Source of the DNA: Acuticoccus sp. I52.16.1
GTDB lineage: Bacteria; Pseudomonadota; Alphaproteobacteria; Rhizobiales; Amorphaceae
DNA length: 64,000 bases
Reading direction: 5' to 3'
Assembly (NCBI RefSeq): GCF_022865125.1
Contig: NZ_CP094828.1
Span: 496,001 to 560,000, forward strand
Shown piece by piece: positions 44,909 through 54,798 of the stretch. Position 1 is the stretch's first letter. Each line of letters starts with the position of its first letter. Both the position numbers and the translations under genes were made by a program. The notes under the pieces were generated by a model. The model ran no database searches. It had not been told where the DNA came from and was given only the letters and a program-made list of their open reading frames with translations.

Positions 44909-46699
44909 ATGCCTTTCCAAACCTTCGACGCCGCCGCCACGCCCCCCGAAGATATCGAAAAACGCCTTGCAACTCTAAGGGATAGCTTTGACTCTCTGGG
45001 AGTCGACGGGGTGGTCGTCCCGCACGAGGACGCCTATCAGAGCGAGTATCTGCCGGCCTCCGAAGAGCGGTTGCAGTTCATCAGCGGTTTTACTGGCTCC
45101 GCCGGCAGGGCTTACGTTTTGCGGGATGCTGCCATGTTCGTGACGGATGGCCGCTACACGCTGCAAGCCTCGGCCCAGGTTCCGCCATCCTTCCACATCG
45201 CCAGCGACCCCGCCGCCGCGAAGGCCTGGGCGCGCGAGCACCTCGCCGGCATCACGCTCGGCGTGGACCCGCACCTCCACAGCCGCAACGATCTGGAGCG
45301 AATCGCCAAGCAGGCCGAAGGGCTGACCCTGGTGAAGCTCGACCACAATCCCGTCGACGCCGTGTGGCCGGCGCGCCCCGCCCCGCCTCGCGGCCAGGTG
45401 CGCGCCCACCCCGCCCACCTCGCCGGCCGCACCATGACGCAGAAGATCGCCGACGTGCGGGCCGCCATGGACGCGGACGCCCTCTTCATCGCCGACAGCG
45501 ACTCGGTCTCCTGGCTGCTCAACTGGCGCGGCGCCGACGTCGCCCACACGCCGCTGGTCCTCGCCCGCGCCTTCGTCCCCAAGGAGGGCGAGGTCACCGT
45601 CTTCGTCGATCCCGAGAAGGTGCCCGATGAAATCGTCGCAGACCTAGCCGGACACGCCACCATTGCCGGCGCCGACGATCTCCTTGCCCGCCTCGCCACC
45701 CTCAGTGCCGGCAAGACCGTCGCGGCCGACCCCGCCCGCACGTCCGACGCCGTGCTCTCCACGATAGAGAGTGCCGGAACGCCGGCGCCGGGCAACGACC
45801 CCGTCCAGCGCCTCAAGGCAATCAAGAACCCCGCCGAGATCGCCGGGATGCGCGCCGCCCACCTGCGCGACGGCGTCGCCATGGTGCGCTTCCTCGCCTG
45901 GTGCGAGGCCCACGCCGTCGGCGCCACCGAGATCGACCTCGTCCGGCAACTGGAAGACTTCCGCCGCGAGGCCGGCGCGACCGACATCTCGTTCGACACC
46001 ATCTCCGGCTCCGGCCCGCACGGCGCCATCGTCCACTACCGCGTGGACGAGACGACCGACCGCGTCATCGCTGCCGGCGAGCCCGTCCTGATCGACTGCG
46101 GCGGACAGTTCGAGGACGGCACCACCGACATCACCCGCACCTTCGTCGCCGGCGGCGATCCGGGTCCCGACGACTTCCGGATCCAGTATACGCGCGTTCT
46201 GAAGGGGCACATCGCCGTCGCCCGGCAGCGATTCCCCGAAGGCGCGCTGGGCTCCGAACTCGATCCCCTCGCGCGCATGGCGCTCTGGCGCGCCGGCCAC
46301 GACTTCAAGCACGGCACCGGCCACGGCATCGGCGCCGCCCTCGCCGTGCACGAGGGTCCGGCCTCCATCTCCCGCCGCGGCACGACTGCCCTCGAGCCGG
46401 GCATGATCCTGTCCAACGAGCCGGGGGACTACCACACCGGCGCCTTCGGCATCCGGATCGAGAACGTCTGCCTCGTGCGTGAGGCCCGCGTGCCCCCGGG
46501 CGGCGTCTTCCCGATGCACTGGTTCGAGACGCTGACCCTCGCCCCGATCGACACCCGACCCATCGTCACCACCCACATGACGGCGGGCGAGATCGGTTGG
46601 CTCGACGCCTATCACGCGCGCGTCCGCGGCGCCCTGGTCGACGCCCTCGCCCCCGCGGAACGCGACTGGCTCGAGGTCCGCACCCGGCCGGTCGCCTGA
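44909..46699 (+). CDS. M24B Xaa-Pro aminopeptidase (aminopeptidase P family), cytosolic
   Basis: 596 residues, three-domain form. Two N-terminal creatinase-like domains precede the pita-bread catalytic domain. All five metal ligands are visible: two Asp in LIDCGGQFEDGTTDITRTF, His in KHGTGHGIGAAL, Glu in ILSNEPGDYH, and Glu in FGIRIENVCLV. It removes N-terminal residues before Pro. No signal peptide. Confidence 0.94.
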   Translation: MPFQTFDAAATPPEDIEKRLATLRDSFDSLGVDGVVVPHEDAYQSEYLPASEERLQFISGFTGSAGRAYVLRDAAMFVTDGRYTLQASAQVPPSFHIASDPAAAKAWAREHLAGITLGVDPHLHSRNDLERIAKQAEGLTLVKLDHNPVDAVWPARPAPPRGQVRAHPAHLAGRTMTQKIADVRAAMDADALFIADSDSVSWLLNWRGADVAHTPLVLARAFVPKEGEVTVFVDPEKVPDEIVADLAGHATIAGADDLLARLATLSAGKTVAADPARTSDAVLSTIESAGTPAPGNDPVQRLKAIKNPAEIAGMRAAHLRDGVAMVRFLAWCEAHAVGATEIDLVRQLEDFRREAGATDISFDTISGSGPHGAIVHYRVDETTDRVIAAGEPVLIDCGGQFEDGTTDITRTFVAGGDPGPDDFRIQYTRVLKGHIAVARQRFPEGALGSELDPLARMALWRAGHDFKHGTGHGIGAALAVHEGPASISRRGTTALEPGMILSNEPGDYHTGAFGIRIENVCLVREARVPPGGVFPMHWFETLTLAPIDTRPIVTTHMTAGEIGWLDAYHARVRGALVDALAPAERDWLEVRTRPVA

Positions 46700-46824
46700 C
46701 CCGCGAGCGGGAGCCGAACGATGGGACCGACTCGGGAGACCACACTTGGGCGGCGGTGCGTGCGGACCCTCCGAGCGAGGGGGGTTCCCCCCTCGCGCTC
46801 CCTCCGTCTCGCCGACGGGCAGCC

Positions 46825-46863
46825 GTTCAGTTCAGCTGGCTGAAGAAGCCACCTGAGCTGAAC
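46825..46863. terminator. Long hairpin between convergent genes
   Basis: Arms of 17 bases pair throughout except one C-C mismatch and one G-T pair, around a GAAGA-type loop; outermost bases GTTCAG / CTGAAC. No T-run on either side. A likely bidirectional 3'-end structure. Confidence 0.65.
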
Positions 46864-46989
46864 AGCTGGCTCGAGCCTCACGAGGCCCGCGACGGCGTCA
46901 AGCACCCGTCCTCGCCATGCTCGCTGCGCTGCGCGTGGCTCCGGGCGGGCGCTTGACCCCGCCACAGCCCTCGAAGGGAGCGCACAGGT

Positions 46990-47020
<31 letters not shown>

Positions 47021-47050
47021 GGCGTGCCGGGGTGGGCGCGCCGTCCCTCG

Positions 47051-48595
47051 TCAGGCGAGGATCGCTTCGATCAGCTTCGGGCCCGGCTCCTTCACCGAGT
47101 CGCGGATCGCCTGGCACAGCGTCGCCGCGTCCTCGACCCGTACGCCCGGCACGCCCATCCCCTTGGCCAGCGACACGAAGTCGAGCGACGGGCGGTTGAT
47201 CTCCAGCATGTCGAGCGCGCTGCGGCCCGGATTGGCGCCGACGCGCGTGAGCTCGTGCTTCAGGATCTCGTAGGTGCCGTTGGCGAAGATCACCGTGGTG
47301 ACGTTCGCGTTCTCGCGCGCCTGCGTCCACAGGCCCTGGATCGTGTACATCGCCGATCCGTCCGCCTGCAGCGACACCACCGGCCGGTCGGGGCAGGCGA
47401 TCGCCGCGCCCGCCGCCATCGGCGGGCCGATGCCGATCGAGCCGCCCGTGATCGCGATCCAGCTCATCGGTGGTGCACCGAACGTCGCGTCGTAGATGCC
47501 CCGGCCCGCCGTCAGCCCCTCATCCACCACGATGGCGTCCTCCGGCAGCGCGGCCGCGATCGCCATCTCCAGCGCCTGGTAGGAGATCGGCACCGCCTGC
47601 GGCGCCGTGGCGCGCGGCGCGTCGGCGATCCGCGCGGGCCTGGCGCCGACCCGGTCGGCGAGCGCACGCACCGCGTCGGGGCCGTCCTCGTGAAGGTCCG
47701 CCAGGGTGAGCCGGGTGCAGGCGTCCGGCAGCAGCACCGAAGGCTTGCCCGGATAGGCGAAGAAGGCCACCGGCTGGCGCGCCTCGATCATCACCAGCGT
47801 GCGCACGTCCGCCAGCATCTCCACCGCGAGGTCCACCGCGAAGGGGACCTTGGCGAAGTTGGCCCGGCCGCGCCCGCGCTCCAGCCTGCGGTTCGCCGCC
47901 GGCACCGCCACCCGGCAGCCCGTCCGCTCGGCGATGCCGGCCACCAGCGCGGTCAGCGCCACGTCCTCCAGCACCGAGCCGCCGACGAGGATCATCGTCT
48001 CGTGCCCGCGGCCCAGCGCCTCGACCGCCGCATCCAGCGCGACCGCGTCGATCGGCGCCGGTCCCTGCGGCTTGCGCGGTTCGGCCACCACGCCCCCCTC
48101 GTCCCAGCCGGTGTCGGACGGGCAGATCAACGTCGCGATCTTGCCCGGCGCGCTCATGGCCGCGGCCAGCGCCTCCGCCCCGTCCGCGCCGATGTCGGCC
48201 GCCGACCGGGTCATGCGCACGAAATCCGAGAAGGGCAGCGCCGCGGCCTCGACGTCGGCCGAGAGCGGCGCGTCGTAGGCCTGATGGCGCAGCGCGTGGT
48301 CGCCGACGAGGTTGAGGATCGGGGTCCGCGCCTTCTTGGCGTTGTGCAGGTTGGCCGAGGCGTTCGCCATCCCCGGCGCGAGGTGCAGGAGCGTCGCAGC
48401 GGGCTTGCCCGCCATGCGGCCATAACCGTCCGCCGCCCCGGTGACGACACCCTCGAAGAGGCCGAGCACGCAGCGCATCAGCCGCGTGCGGTCGAGCGCA
48501 TCCACGAACTGCATCTCAGAGGTGCCGGGATTGGCGAAACAGACGTCGACGCCGCCGGCCGACAGGGTGCGCACCAGGCTTTCCGCCCCGTTCAT
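47051..48595 (-). CDS. Thiamine-diphosphate-dependent enzyme, acetolactate-synthase large-subunit-like
   Basis: 514 residues. The N-terminal domain has the proton-relay Glu in GLFEGVVTGAADGYGRMAG and the loop CFANPGTSEMQFVDALD. The C-terminal TPP domain has the diphosphate/Mg motif starting SLQADGSAMYT and extending to FANGTYEILKHEL. The family includes acetolactate synthase, benzoylformate decarboxylase and similar carboligases and decarboxylases. No FAD-linked ilvH partner is adjacent, so a catabolic decarboxylase is more likely than branched-chain synthesis. Start MNGAESLVRTL. Divergent from the molybdenum-hydroxylase cluster. Confidence 0.85.
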   Translation of the reverse strand: MNGAESLVRTLSAGGVDVCFANPGTSEMQFVDALDRTRLMRCVLGLFEGVVTGAADGYGRMAGKPAATLLHLAPGMANASANLHNAKKARTPILNLVGDHALRHQAYDAPLSADVEAAALPFSDFVRMTRSAADIGADGAEALAAAMSAPGKIATLICPSDTGWDEGGVVAEPRKPQGPAPIDAVALDAAVEALGRGHETMILVGGSVLEDVALTALVAGIAERTGCRVAVPAANRRLERGRGRANFAKVPFAVDLAVEMLADVRTLVMIEARQPVAFFAYPGKPSVLLPDACTRLTLADLHEDGPDAVRALADRVGARPARIADAPRATAPQAVPISYQALEMAIAAALPEDAIVVDEGLTAGRGIYDATFGAPPMSWIAITGGSIGIGPPMAAGAAIACPDRPVVSLQADGSAMYTIQGLWTQARENANVTTVIFANGTYEILKHELTRVGANPGRSALDMLEINRPSLDFVSLAKGMGVPGVRVEDAATLCQAIRDSVKEPGPKLIEAILA

Positions 48596-48750
48596 ATCCA
48601 CTCCATGGTTGAGGATCGCCGCCCCGCGAATCGCGGACACGGCCGCACCCGAGCGCGGCGCGGTGGCACGATCCTTCCAATCCCCGCAGCCTTTGGCAAT
48701 GGCGAACCGAAAGACCCGGCCCAGCACAAATTGCAGGCACGCCCAAAGAA

Positions 48751-48778
48751 TTGACAATGGCGACAGGCGCGATACCGT
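48751..48778 (+). promoter_or_regulatory. Candidate sigma-70 promoter of the molybdenum-hydroxylase cluster
   Basis: A perfect TTGACA (48751-48756) is followed after 16 bases by TACCGT (48773-48778), 28 bases before the first start codon, in the divergent gap with the TPP enzyme. The -10 is a poor match but keeps T, A and T. Confidence 0.45.
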
Positions 48779-48805
48779 TCGCATACCAACGAGCGCGGAT
48801 ACGCC

Positions 48806-49663
48806 ATGGCCCCTCCGAGCCCCCTGCTGCTGGACGACGCATTGGCCGCCTTAGGCTCGGGCTCGGCGCGCGTCCTCGCCGGCGGAACCGACCTCTTTGC
48901 GGCCGCCGCCGGCCCCCGCCTCGCCGGGCCGGTGGTGGACATCAAGCGCATCCCCGGCATGGCGACAATCGAGGCGGGGGACGCGGGCTGGCGCATCGGC
49001 GCCGGCGTCACCTGGTCGCAGCTCGCCGGGACCGAGATGCCGGCCGCGTTCGACGCGCTGAAGGCCGCCGCACGCCAGGTCGGCTCCATCCAGATCCAGA
49101 ACCGCGCGACGCTCGCCGGCAACCTGTGCAACGCGTCCCCCGCCGCCGACGGCGTGCCGGCCCTCCTGGCGCTCGACGCCGCGGTGGAGATCGCCGGCCC
49201 GGACGGCTCGCGCACGCTGCCGCTCGGCGAATTTCTCCTCGGACCGCGGCGGACCGCTCTGGCGCCGGGCGAGATCGTCACCGCCGTCGTCGTGCCGGCG
49301 CAACCGGCGGGGGCGGTCGGTGCCTTCGCCAAGCTGGGCGCGCGGCGCTACCTCGTCATCTCCATCGCGATGGTCGCCGTGGTGATCGCCGCCGAAGCCG
49401 GTCGCATCACCGCCGCCCGAGTGGCCGTGGGGGCCTGCTCACCGGTCGCGGTGCGTCTCGCCGCGCTCGAAGCCGCACTCCTCGGGGTCACGGTGGACGA
49501 TGCGCCGGCCGTACCCGTCGCGGCCCACCTCGCCCCGCTGGCACCCATCGACGACGTGCGCGCCGGCGCCGCCTACCGCCGGGAGGCGGCGCTGGTGCTG
49601 GTGCGCCGCACGCTGGCCGCGGCCGCCGCCATGCCGGGATCCCGGCCGGGGCGCGCGTCATGA
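48806..49663 (+). CDS. Molybdenum hydroxylase FAD-binding subunit (CoxM/XDH medium)
   Basis: 285 residues. The FAD diphosphate-binding motifs are RVLAGGTDLFA (about residues 22-32) and the TLAGNLCNASPAAD turn (about 104-117), and the C-terminal CO-dehydrogenase flavoprotein domain follows. It passes electrons from the iron-sulfur clusters of the next protein to an acceptor. Its stop overlaps the next start as ATGA. Confidence 0.92.
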   Translation: MAPPSPLLLDDALAALGSGSARVLAGGTDLFAAAAGPRLAGPVVDIKRIPGMATIEAGDAGWRIGAGVTWSQLAGTEMPAAFDALKAAARQVGSIQIQNRATLAGNLCNASPAADGVPALLALDAAVEIAGPDGSRTLPLGEFLLGPRRTALAPGEIVTAVVVPAQPAGAVGAFAKLGARRYLVISIAMVAVVIAAEAGRITAARVAVGACSPVAVRLAALEAALLGVTVDDAPAVPVAAHLAPLAPIDDVRAGAAYRREAALVLVRRTLAAAAAMPGSRPGRAS

Positions 49664-52395
49664 ACTTCGCCCGCCCCCACCCCGCCGACACGCCGACGCT
49701 GACGCTGAACGGCGCGGCCGTCGCCTTCGACCCGCGCGCGGGCGAACGGCTCTCCGACGCGCTGCGGCGCCTGGGCGCGCTCGATGTGAAGGTCGGCTGC
49801 AACGCGGGAGACTGCGGCGCCTGCACCGTGCTGCTCGACGCCGCGCCCGTGTGCGCCTGCCTCGTCCACGCGCAGGAGGCGGAGGGGCGTGTCGTCACCT
49901 CCTTGGCGGGCCTGCGCGAGACACCGGAGGTGCGGCGCCTCGCCGACGCCTTCCACCGCAACAATGCGGCGCAATGCGGGATCTGCACCCCCGGCATGCT
50001 GGTGAGCGCGGCCGCACTGCTACAGCGCACCGCCACCCCCACGCCCAACGAGGTGGAGGACGCGCTCGCCGGCGTGCTGTGCCGCTGCACCGGCTACCGC
50101 GCCATCGTCGATGCCGTCCTCGACGTGGTGCGCGCGCCGCCCGAGGCCGACGGCGTCGGCGCCGGGGTCGCCCGCGTCGACGGACGGGCCAAGGTCGACG
50201 GGACCGAGCGCTTCGGCGACGACGTCGCCCCCCCCGGTGCCCTGGCGCTGCGTGTGGTCCGCTCGCCGTTCCCGCGCGCGCGGATCATCCTGGGCGACCG
50301 GGGCGATCTCGCCGCGTTCGCCGCCCGCCCCGGCATCGTGGCGGTGCTGACCGCGGCCGACGTCCCCGGTCTCAACCGCTTCGGGGTCATCCCACCGTTC
50401 GCCGACCAGCCCGTCTTCGCCGTGGTCGAGGCGCGCTACCGGGGCGAGGCCGTCGCCGCGGTCGTGGGCGAGGCGGACGCCGTCGCGGCCCTCGACCTGG
50501 CGGAGGTGCCCGTCACTTTCGAGCGGCTCGTGGACGCTTGCTCGCCCGACGCGGCCGAAGCCCCCGGTGCGCCGATCCTGCACCCCGCCCGCCATGGCAA
50601 CCTGATGTGCGAAGGGCTGGTGCGCCGCGGCGACGCCGAGGCGGCACTCGCGCGCGCCGCCGTCGTCGCCCACGGGCGGTTCCGTTCCCCCTTCGTGGAG
50701 CACGCCTATATCGAGCCGGAAGCGGGCTACGCCGCGGTGGTGGACGGCCGCGTCGAGGTCCACGCCTCGACGCAGGCGCCGGTCATGGACCGTGACGGCC
50801 TGGCCGAGATCCTCGGCCTCGCGCCGGAGGCGGTGCGCATCGTACCGACCGCGTGCGGCGGCGGGTTCGGCTCCAAGCTGGACCTCTCCATCCAGCCCTT
50901 CCTGGCGATCGCCGCGCTCGGGACCGGCCGGCCGGTCCGCGCCGCCTACACGCGCACCGAATCGATGCAGGCGACCACCAAGCGCCACCCGTCCGACATC
51001 GTCTGCCGCATCGGCGCCGCGGCGGACGGCACCATCTGCGGCTTCGACTTCGTCGGCACGTTCGACACCGGCGCCTATGCCAGCTGGGGCCCCACCGTCG
51101 CCAACCGCGTGCCGGTGCACGCCTCCGGCCCCTACGCGATCGCGCACTACCGCGCCAGGAGCCGCGCGATCCACACCCACAACCCGCCGTCCGGCGCGTT
51201 CCGCGGCTTCGGCGTGCCGCAATCGGCCATCGCCCAGGAGGTGCTGTTCGACGATCTCGCCCTGGCGCTCGGCATGGACCGCCTCGCCTTCCGCCGCCAC
51301 AACGCGCTCGCCAACGGCGTCGCCACGGTGTGCGGACAGGTGTTCGCGCAAGGGGTCGGCATCGGCGCCTGCTTCGCCGCGCTGGAGCCGCATTGGTCCC
51401 GCGCCCTCGGCGAGGCGGGTGGCACCGGGCCGGTGCGCCGCGGCGTCGGCATCGCCGCCGGGTGGTACGGCTGCGGCAACACCTCGATGCCCAACCCGTC
51501 GACCATCCGCGCCGGCATCCGCTGCGACGGCACCATCGTCCTCCACCAGGGCGCGGTCGACATCGGCCAGGGCTCCAACACTGTGATCGCGCAGATCTTC
51601 GCCACGACGCTCGGCGTGCCGCTGGCGGCGGTCGAGATCGTCGGTCCCGACACCGCCGTGACGCCCGACGCCGGCAAGACCTCCGCCTCCCGTCAGACGT
51701 TCGTGTCCGGCAACGCCGCCCGCCTCACGGCGCAGACGCTGCGCGCCGCCGTCCTGCGCCTCGCCAACGCCGGGGACGACGCCCGGATCATCCCCGGCGA
51801 CGGTCTGGTGGTCGAGGACAGGGGCCGGCGCCAGCGCATCGACCTCGCCGCCACGGACGGCCTCTACGCGCTGGAGGCGGCCGAGACTTACGACCCCCCC
51901 ACCGCCCCGCTCGACGCCGACGGCCAGGGCGCGCCCTATGCCGTCTACGGCTATGCGGCGCATATGGTGGAGCTCGACGTCGACATGGAACTCGGCACGG
52001 TGACGCTGGTGAAGGTGACGGCCGCGCACGACGTGGGCCGCGCGATCAACCCCGTGCTGGTCGACGGGCAGATCCACGGCGGCGTCGCGCAGGGAGCCGG
52101 AATGGCGCTGATGGAGGAGTATATCCCCGGCCGCACCGAGAACCTGCACGACTACCTCATCCCCACCATCGGCGACATTCCGCCCATCGAGACGCTCATC
52201 GTGGAGGAGCCGGACGCGCATGGCCCGTACGGCGCCAAGGGCCTCGGCGAGCATGCCCTGATCCCGACGGCGCCGGCGATCCTCAACGCCATCCGCCATG
52301 CCTCGGGCGCGCGCCTGACCGCGGTGCCGGCGACGCCGGACCGCGTGCTCGCCGCTATCCGCGCCGCCCGCGAGGCCGAGAGAGGCGCCCCATGA
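49660..52395 (+). CDS. Molybdenum hydroxylase, fused 2Fe-2S (CoxS-type) and molybdopterin (CoxL-type) subunit
   Basis: 911 residues, start MNFARPHPADTP. The N-terminal domain (about 1-155) binds two 2Fe-2S clusters: CNAGDCGACTVLL and QCGICTPGMLV...CRCTGYR. From about 165 onward comes the xanthine-dehydrogenase molybdopterin domain: ACGGGFGSK, GAFRGFGVPQS, the GQGSN motif for the cofactor, and the catalytic Glu in GAKGLGEHALIP near the C terminus. Hydroxylates a carbon of an N-heterocycle or aldehyde. The small and large subunits are normally separate; here they are fused in the order S-L while M stays separate. Confidence 0.92.
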   Translation: MNFARPHPADTPTLTLNGAAVAFDPRAGERLSDALRRLGALDVKVGCNAGDCGACTVLLDAAPVCACLVHAQEAEGRVVTSLAGLRETPEVRRLADAFHRNNAAQCGICTPGMLVSAAALLQRTATPTPNEVEDALAGVLCRCTGYRAIVDAVLDVVRAPPEADGVGAGVARVDGRAKVDGTERFGDDVAPPGALALRVVRSPFPRARIILGDRGDLAAFAARPGIVAVLTAADVPGLNRFGVIPPFADQPVFAVVEARYRGEAVAAVVGEADAVAALDLAEVPVTFERLVDACSPDAAEAPGAPILHPARHGNLMCEGLVRRGDAEAALARAAVVAHGRFRSPFVEHAYIEPEAGYAAVVDGRVEVHASTQAPVMDRDGLAEILGLAPEAVRIVPTACGGGFGSKLDLSIQPFLAIAALGTGRPVRAAYTRTESMQATTKRHPSDIVCRIGAAADGTICGFDFVGTFDTGAYASWGPTVANRVPVHASGPYAIAHYRARSRAIHTHNPPSGAFRGFGVPQSAIAQEVLFDDLALALGMDRLAFRRHNALANGVATVCGQVFAQGVGIGACFAALEPHWSRALGEAGGTGPVRRGVGIAAGWYGCGNTSMPNPSTIRAGIRCDGTIVLHQGAVDIGQGSNTVIAQIFATTLGVPLAAVEIVGPDTAVTPDAGKTSASRQTFVSGNAARLTAQTLRAAVLRLANAGDDARIIPGDGLVVEDRGRRQRIDLAATDGLYALEAAETYDPPTAPLDADGQGAPYAVYGYAAHMVELDVDMELGTVTLVKVTAAHDVGRAINPVLVDGQIHGGVAQGAGMALMEEYIPGRTENLHDYLIPTIGDIPPIETLIVEEPDAHGPYGAKGLGEHALIPTAPAILNAIRHASGARLTAVPATPDRVLAAIRAAREAERGAP

Positions 52396-53921
52396 CCGAC
52401 GCCGACGCCGCCGCATCTGGCGCCGCCAAACCCGACAAGATCCGCTGCGACGCGTGCCCGGTTCTGTGCTACATCGCCGACGGGCGCACCGGGGCGTGCG
52501 ACCGCTACGCCAACCACGCCGGCGCCCTCGTCCGGCTCGACCCGCTGACCATCATCGAGGCGGGGACCGACAAGCTCGTCCCGTTCCTGCCCAGGGGCGG
52601 AGCGGAGGGTGGGGCGGACGACGCGGCGAACGATTGGGACGGCGACGTGCTGGGCACCGGCCGGACCTTCGTCACCGCCATCGGCGCCGGCACCACCTAT
52701 CCCGACTACAAGCCCGCCCCCTTCATCATCAGCCAGCCGCTCGGCGGGCCGGGGACGGAGGGGATGGACATGGTCACCGTCGTCACCGAAGGCATCTTCA
52801 GCTACTGCGGCGCCAAGGTGAAGATCGACACCGACCGCCACATCGGTCCCGAGCGCGCCTTAGTGCGCGTCGCGGGCGAGCCCATCGGCCACGTCACCAC
52901 CGGCGAATACGGCTCCAGGATGCTGTCGCTGGGCGGGGTCGAGCACCTCACCGGCGGCACCAAGAAGGAGGGCCGCGTCACCTGCGAGGCGCTACTGGCG
53001 CTGTGCAACCGCCAGCCGGTCGAGATGACGGTGGACGACGGCGCCGACCTCGTCGTCACCGCGGGCGAGGCACCCGTCGTCGACGGTGTCACCGAGGCGC
53101 GCATGCGTGTCGGTTGCGGCTCGGCCACCATCGGCATGTTCGCCCGGCAGTGGGTCGGCCTCGTCGACGAGGTGGTGGTGGTGGACGACCACATCACCGG
53201 CGTCCTCTCCGAGCACCAGTCGGGCAAGCTCCTCGACATGGCGCCCACCGGCATCAAGATCAAAGGCCGCCGCTCCACGCCGGGCCGCTACTTCCAGGTC
53301 GCCGATCCCGGCACCGACTGGGGCGGCACCGACATCACCGACCCGCTCGCGATCCTCGGCCCCTTCGACCCGAAGCTCGCCCGCCCCGGCCTCACCCTCC
53401 TCATGGTCTCCACCACCGGCGAGCAGTGGGCCTACTTCGTGCTCGACGAGGGGCTGGTGCCGCGACCGGCGCCGCTGCCGGCGAGCCTGCGCGGCGTGGT
53501 CGAGCGGATCGCGGAAAATTGCGAGCCGGCTGTGGCCTCGGTGCTTTTCATGGGCGGCGCGGGCGGTTCGCTGCGCGCCGGCGTCACCCGGAATCCGATC
53601 GCCCTCACCCGTTCGGTGCGCGAGGCGCTGACGCGGGTGACATGCGGGGGTGCACCGGCGTACCTTTGGCCCGGCGGTGGCATCACGTTCATGGTCGACG
53701 TGATGGAGATGCCGACGAACGCGTTCGGCTCGGTGCCGACGCCGGCACTCGTCGCGCCGATCGAGTTCACCATGTCCGCGGCGGACTACCGTGCGCTGGG
53801 CGGTCATGTGGACGAGGTGCGGGACATCGCCGATGTTATCCGTAGTGCGCAGGCTCAAGGCCTCCGCACGGTGCCGGCCGGCGACGGTCGACCCCGCACC
53901 AGAAGAGGAAAGGCCGCATGA
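52392..53921 (+). CDS. 6-hydroxynicotinate reductase-like iron-sulfur protein
   Basis: 509 residues. The N-terminal Cys motif CDACPVLC with a further Cys at GACDRY (C-x2-C-x3-C-x9-C) could bind a 4Fe-4S cluster. The remainder matches my memory of the Hnr family, proteins related to Eubacterium barkeri 6-hydroxynicotinate reductase, which reduces the hydroxylated pyridine ring with ferredoxin. The motif GCGSAT (residues 241-246) resembles a flavinylation site. It overlaps by ATGA both the Mo-hydroxylase gene and the UPF0280 gene, making one coupled unit. The ring-reductase role is inferred from the family name and neighbours. Confidence 0.68.
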   Translation: MTDADAAASGAAKPDKIRCDACPVLCYIADGRTGACDRYANHAGALVRLDPLTIIEAGTDKLVPFLPRGGAEGGADDAANDWDGDVLGTGRTFVTAIGAGTTYPDYKPAPFIISQPLGGPGTEGMDMVTVVTEGIFSYCGAKVKIDTDRHIGPERALVRVAGEPIGHVTTGEYGSRMLSLGGVEHLTGGTKKEGRVTCEALLALCNRQPVEMTVDDGADLVVTAGEAPVVDGVTEARMRVGCGSATIGMFARQWVGLVDEVVVVDDHITGVLSEHQSGKLLDMAPTGIKIKGRRSTPGRYFQVADPGTDWGGTDITDPLAILGPFDPKLARPGLTLLMVSTTGEQWAYFVLDEGLVPRPAPLPASLRGVVERIAENCEPAVASVLFMGGAGGSLRAGVTRNPIALTRSVREALTRVTCGGAPAYLWPGGGITFMVDVMEMPTNAFGSVPTPALVAPIEFTMSAADYRALGGHVDEVRDIADVIRSAQAQGLRTVPAGDGRPRTRRGKAA

Positions 53922-54793
53922 TGACCGACCCCACCGCAGCGCTCCTTCCCGACGGCCGCCTCCACCTCCAACACGGCCCGATCGACGTGATCGTCTCGGC
54001 CGACGGCAGCGAAGCGGCGGTCGAGGCCGCCTTCACCGCCGCCGCCGGACGCTTCGCCACCGTGCTGACCGAGATCGTCGAGGAGCTGGCCGAGCTGCGC
54101 CGCCCGGCCGACCCCGAGACGGAGATGGAGGGCCTCGTCTCCTCGCGCATGGCGCGGGCGGTCCGGCTCCACGCGGCCGACACCTTCATCACCCCGATGG
54201 CCGCCGTCGCCGGCGCCGTGGCCGACGAGATCCTCGACACCATGACCGCCTCGGCGCCGTTGACGCGCGCCTTCGTCAACAACGGTGGCGACATCGCCGT
54301 CCACCTCTCCGGCGGGCAGGTGGCGCACGCCAAGATTTCCGCCCACGACAACACCCACCTCGGCACCGTGCAGCTGAAAGCGGGCGATGGGATCGGCGGC
54401 ATCGCCACCTCCGGCCGCTCCGGCCGCAGCCTGTCGCTCGGCATCGCCGATTCGGTGACCGTGCTCGCCGCCAGCGCCGCCGAGGCCGACGCCGCGGCGA
54501 CACTGCTGGCCAACGCGGTCGACCTCCCCGGCCACCCGGCGATCGAGCGGGCGCCGGCCGACACCATGGACCCCGACAGCGACCTCGGCTCGCGTCTGGT
54601 GACGACCGGGTGCGGCCGCCTCAGCGAGGCGGACAAGACCCTCGCCATCGGCCGCGGCGCGCGTCTGGCGCGGCAGATGCTGGCCGACGGGACGATCCGC
54701 GGTGTCGCCTTCTACCTGCAGGGGCAGGCGCGTTCACTGGGGTGGGGCGAGAGCATCACCCGCGACACCGCCGCCGACGACCGCGAGGACTAG
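53918..54793 (+). CDS. UPF0280 family protein (ApbE-like fold)
   Basis: 291 residues. It has GLVSSRMARAVRLHA, FITPMAAVAGAVADEIL (an ApbE-like core helix), FVNNGGDIAVHL and GGIATSGRSGRSLSLGIADSVTVLA. These are the UPF0280 hallmarks, a family in the ApbE/flavin-transferase fold. Function unknown; ApbE attaches FMN to proteins. It is directly coupled to the reductase-like gene and could modify it (inference). Confidence 0.82.
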   Translation: MMTDPTAALLPDGRLHLQHGPIDVIVSADGSEAAVEAAFTAAAGRFATVLTEIVEELAELRRPADPETEMEGLVSSRMARAVRLHAADTFITPMAAVAGAVADEILDTMTASAPLTRAFVNNGGDIAVHLSGGQVAHAKISAHDNTHLGTVQLKAGDGIGGIATSGRSGRSLSLGIADSVTVLAASAAEADAAATLLANAVDLPGHPAIERAPADTMDPDSDLGSRLVTTGCGRLSEADKTLAIGRGARLARQMLADGTIRGVAFYLQGQARSLGWGESITRDTAADDRED

Positions 54794-54798
54794 GCCCG

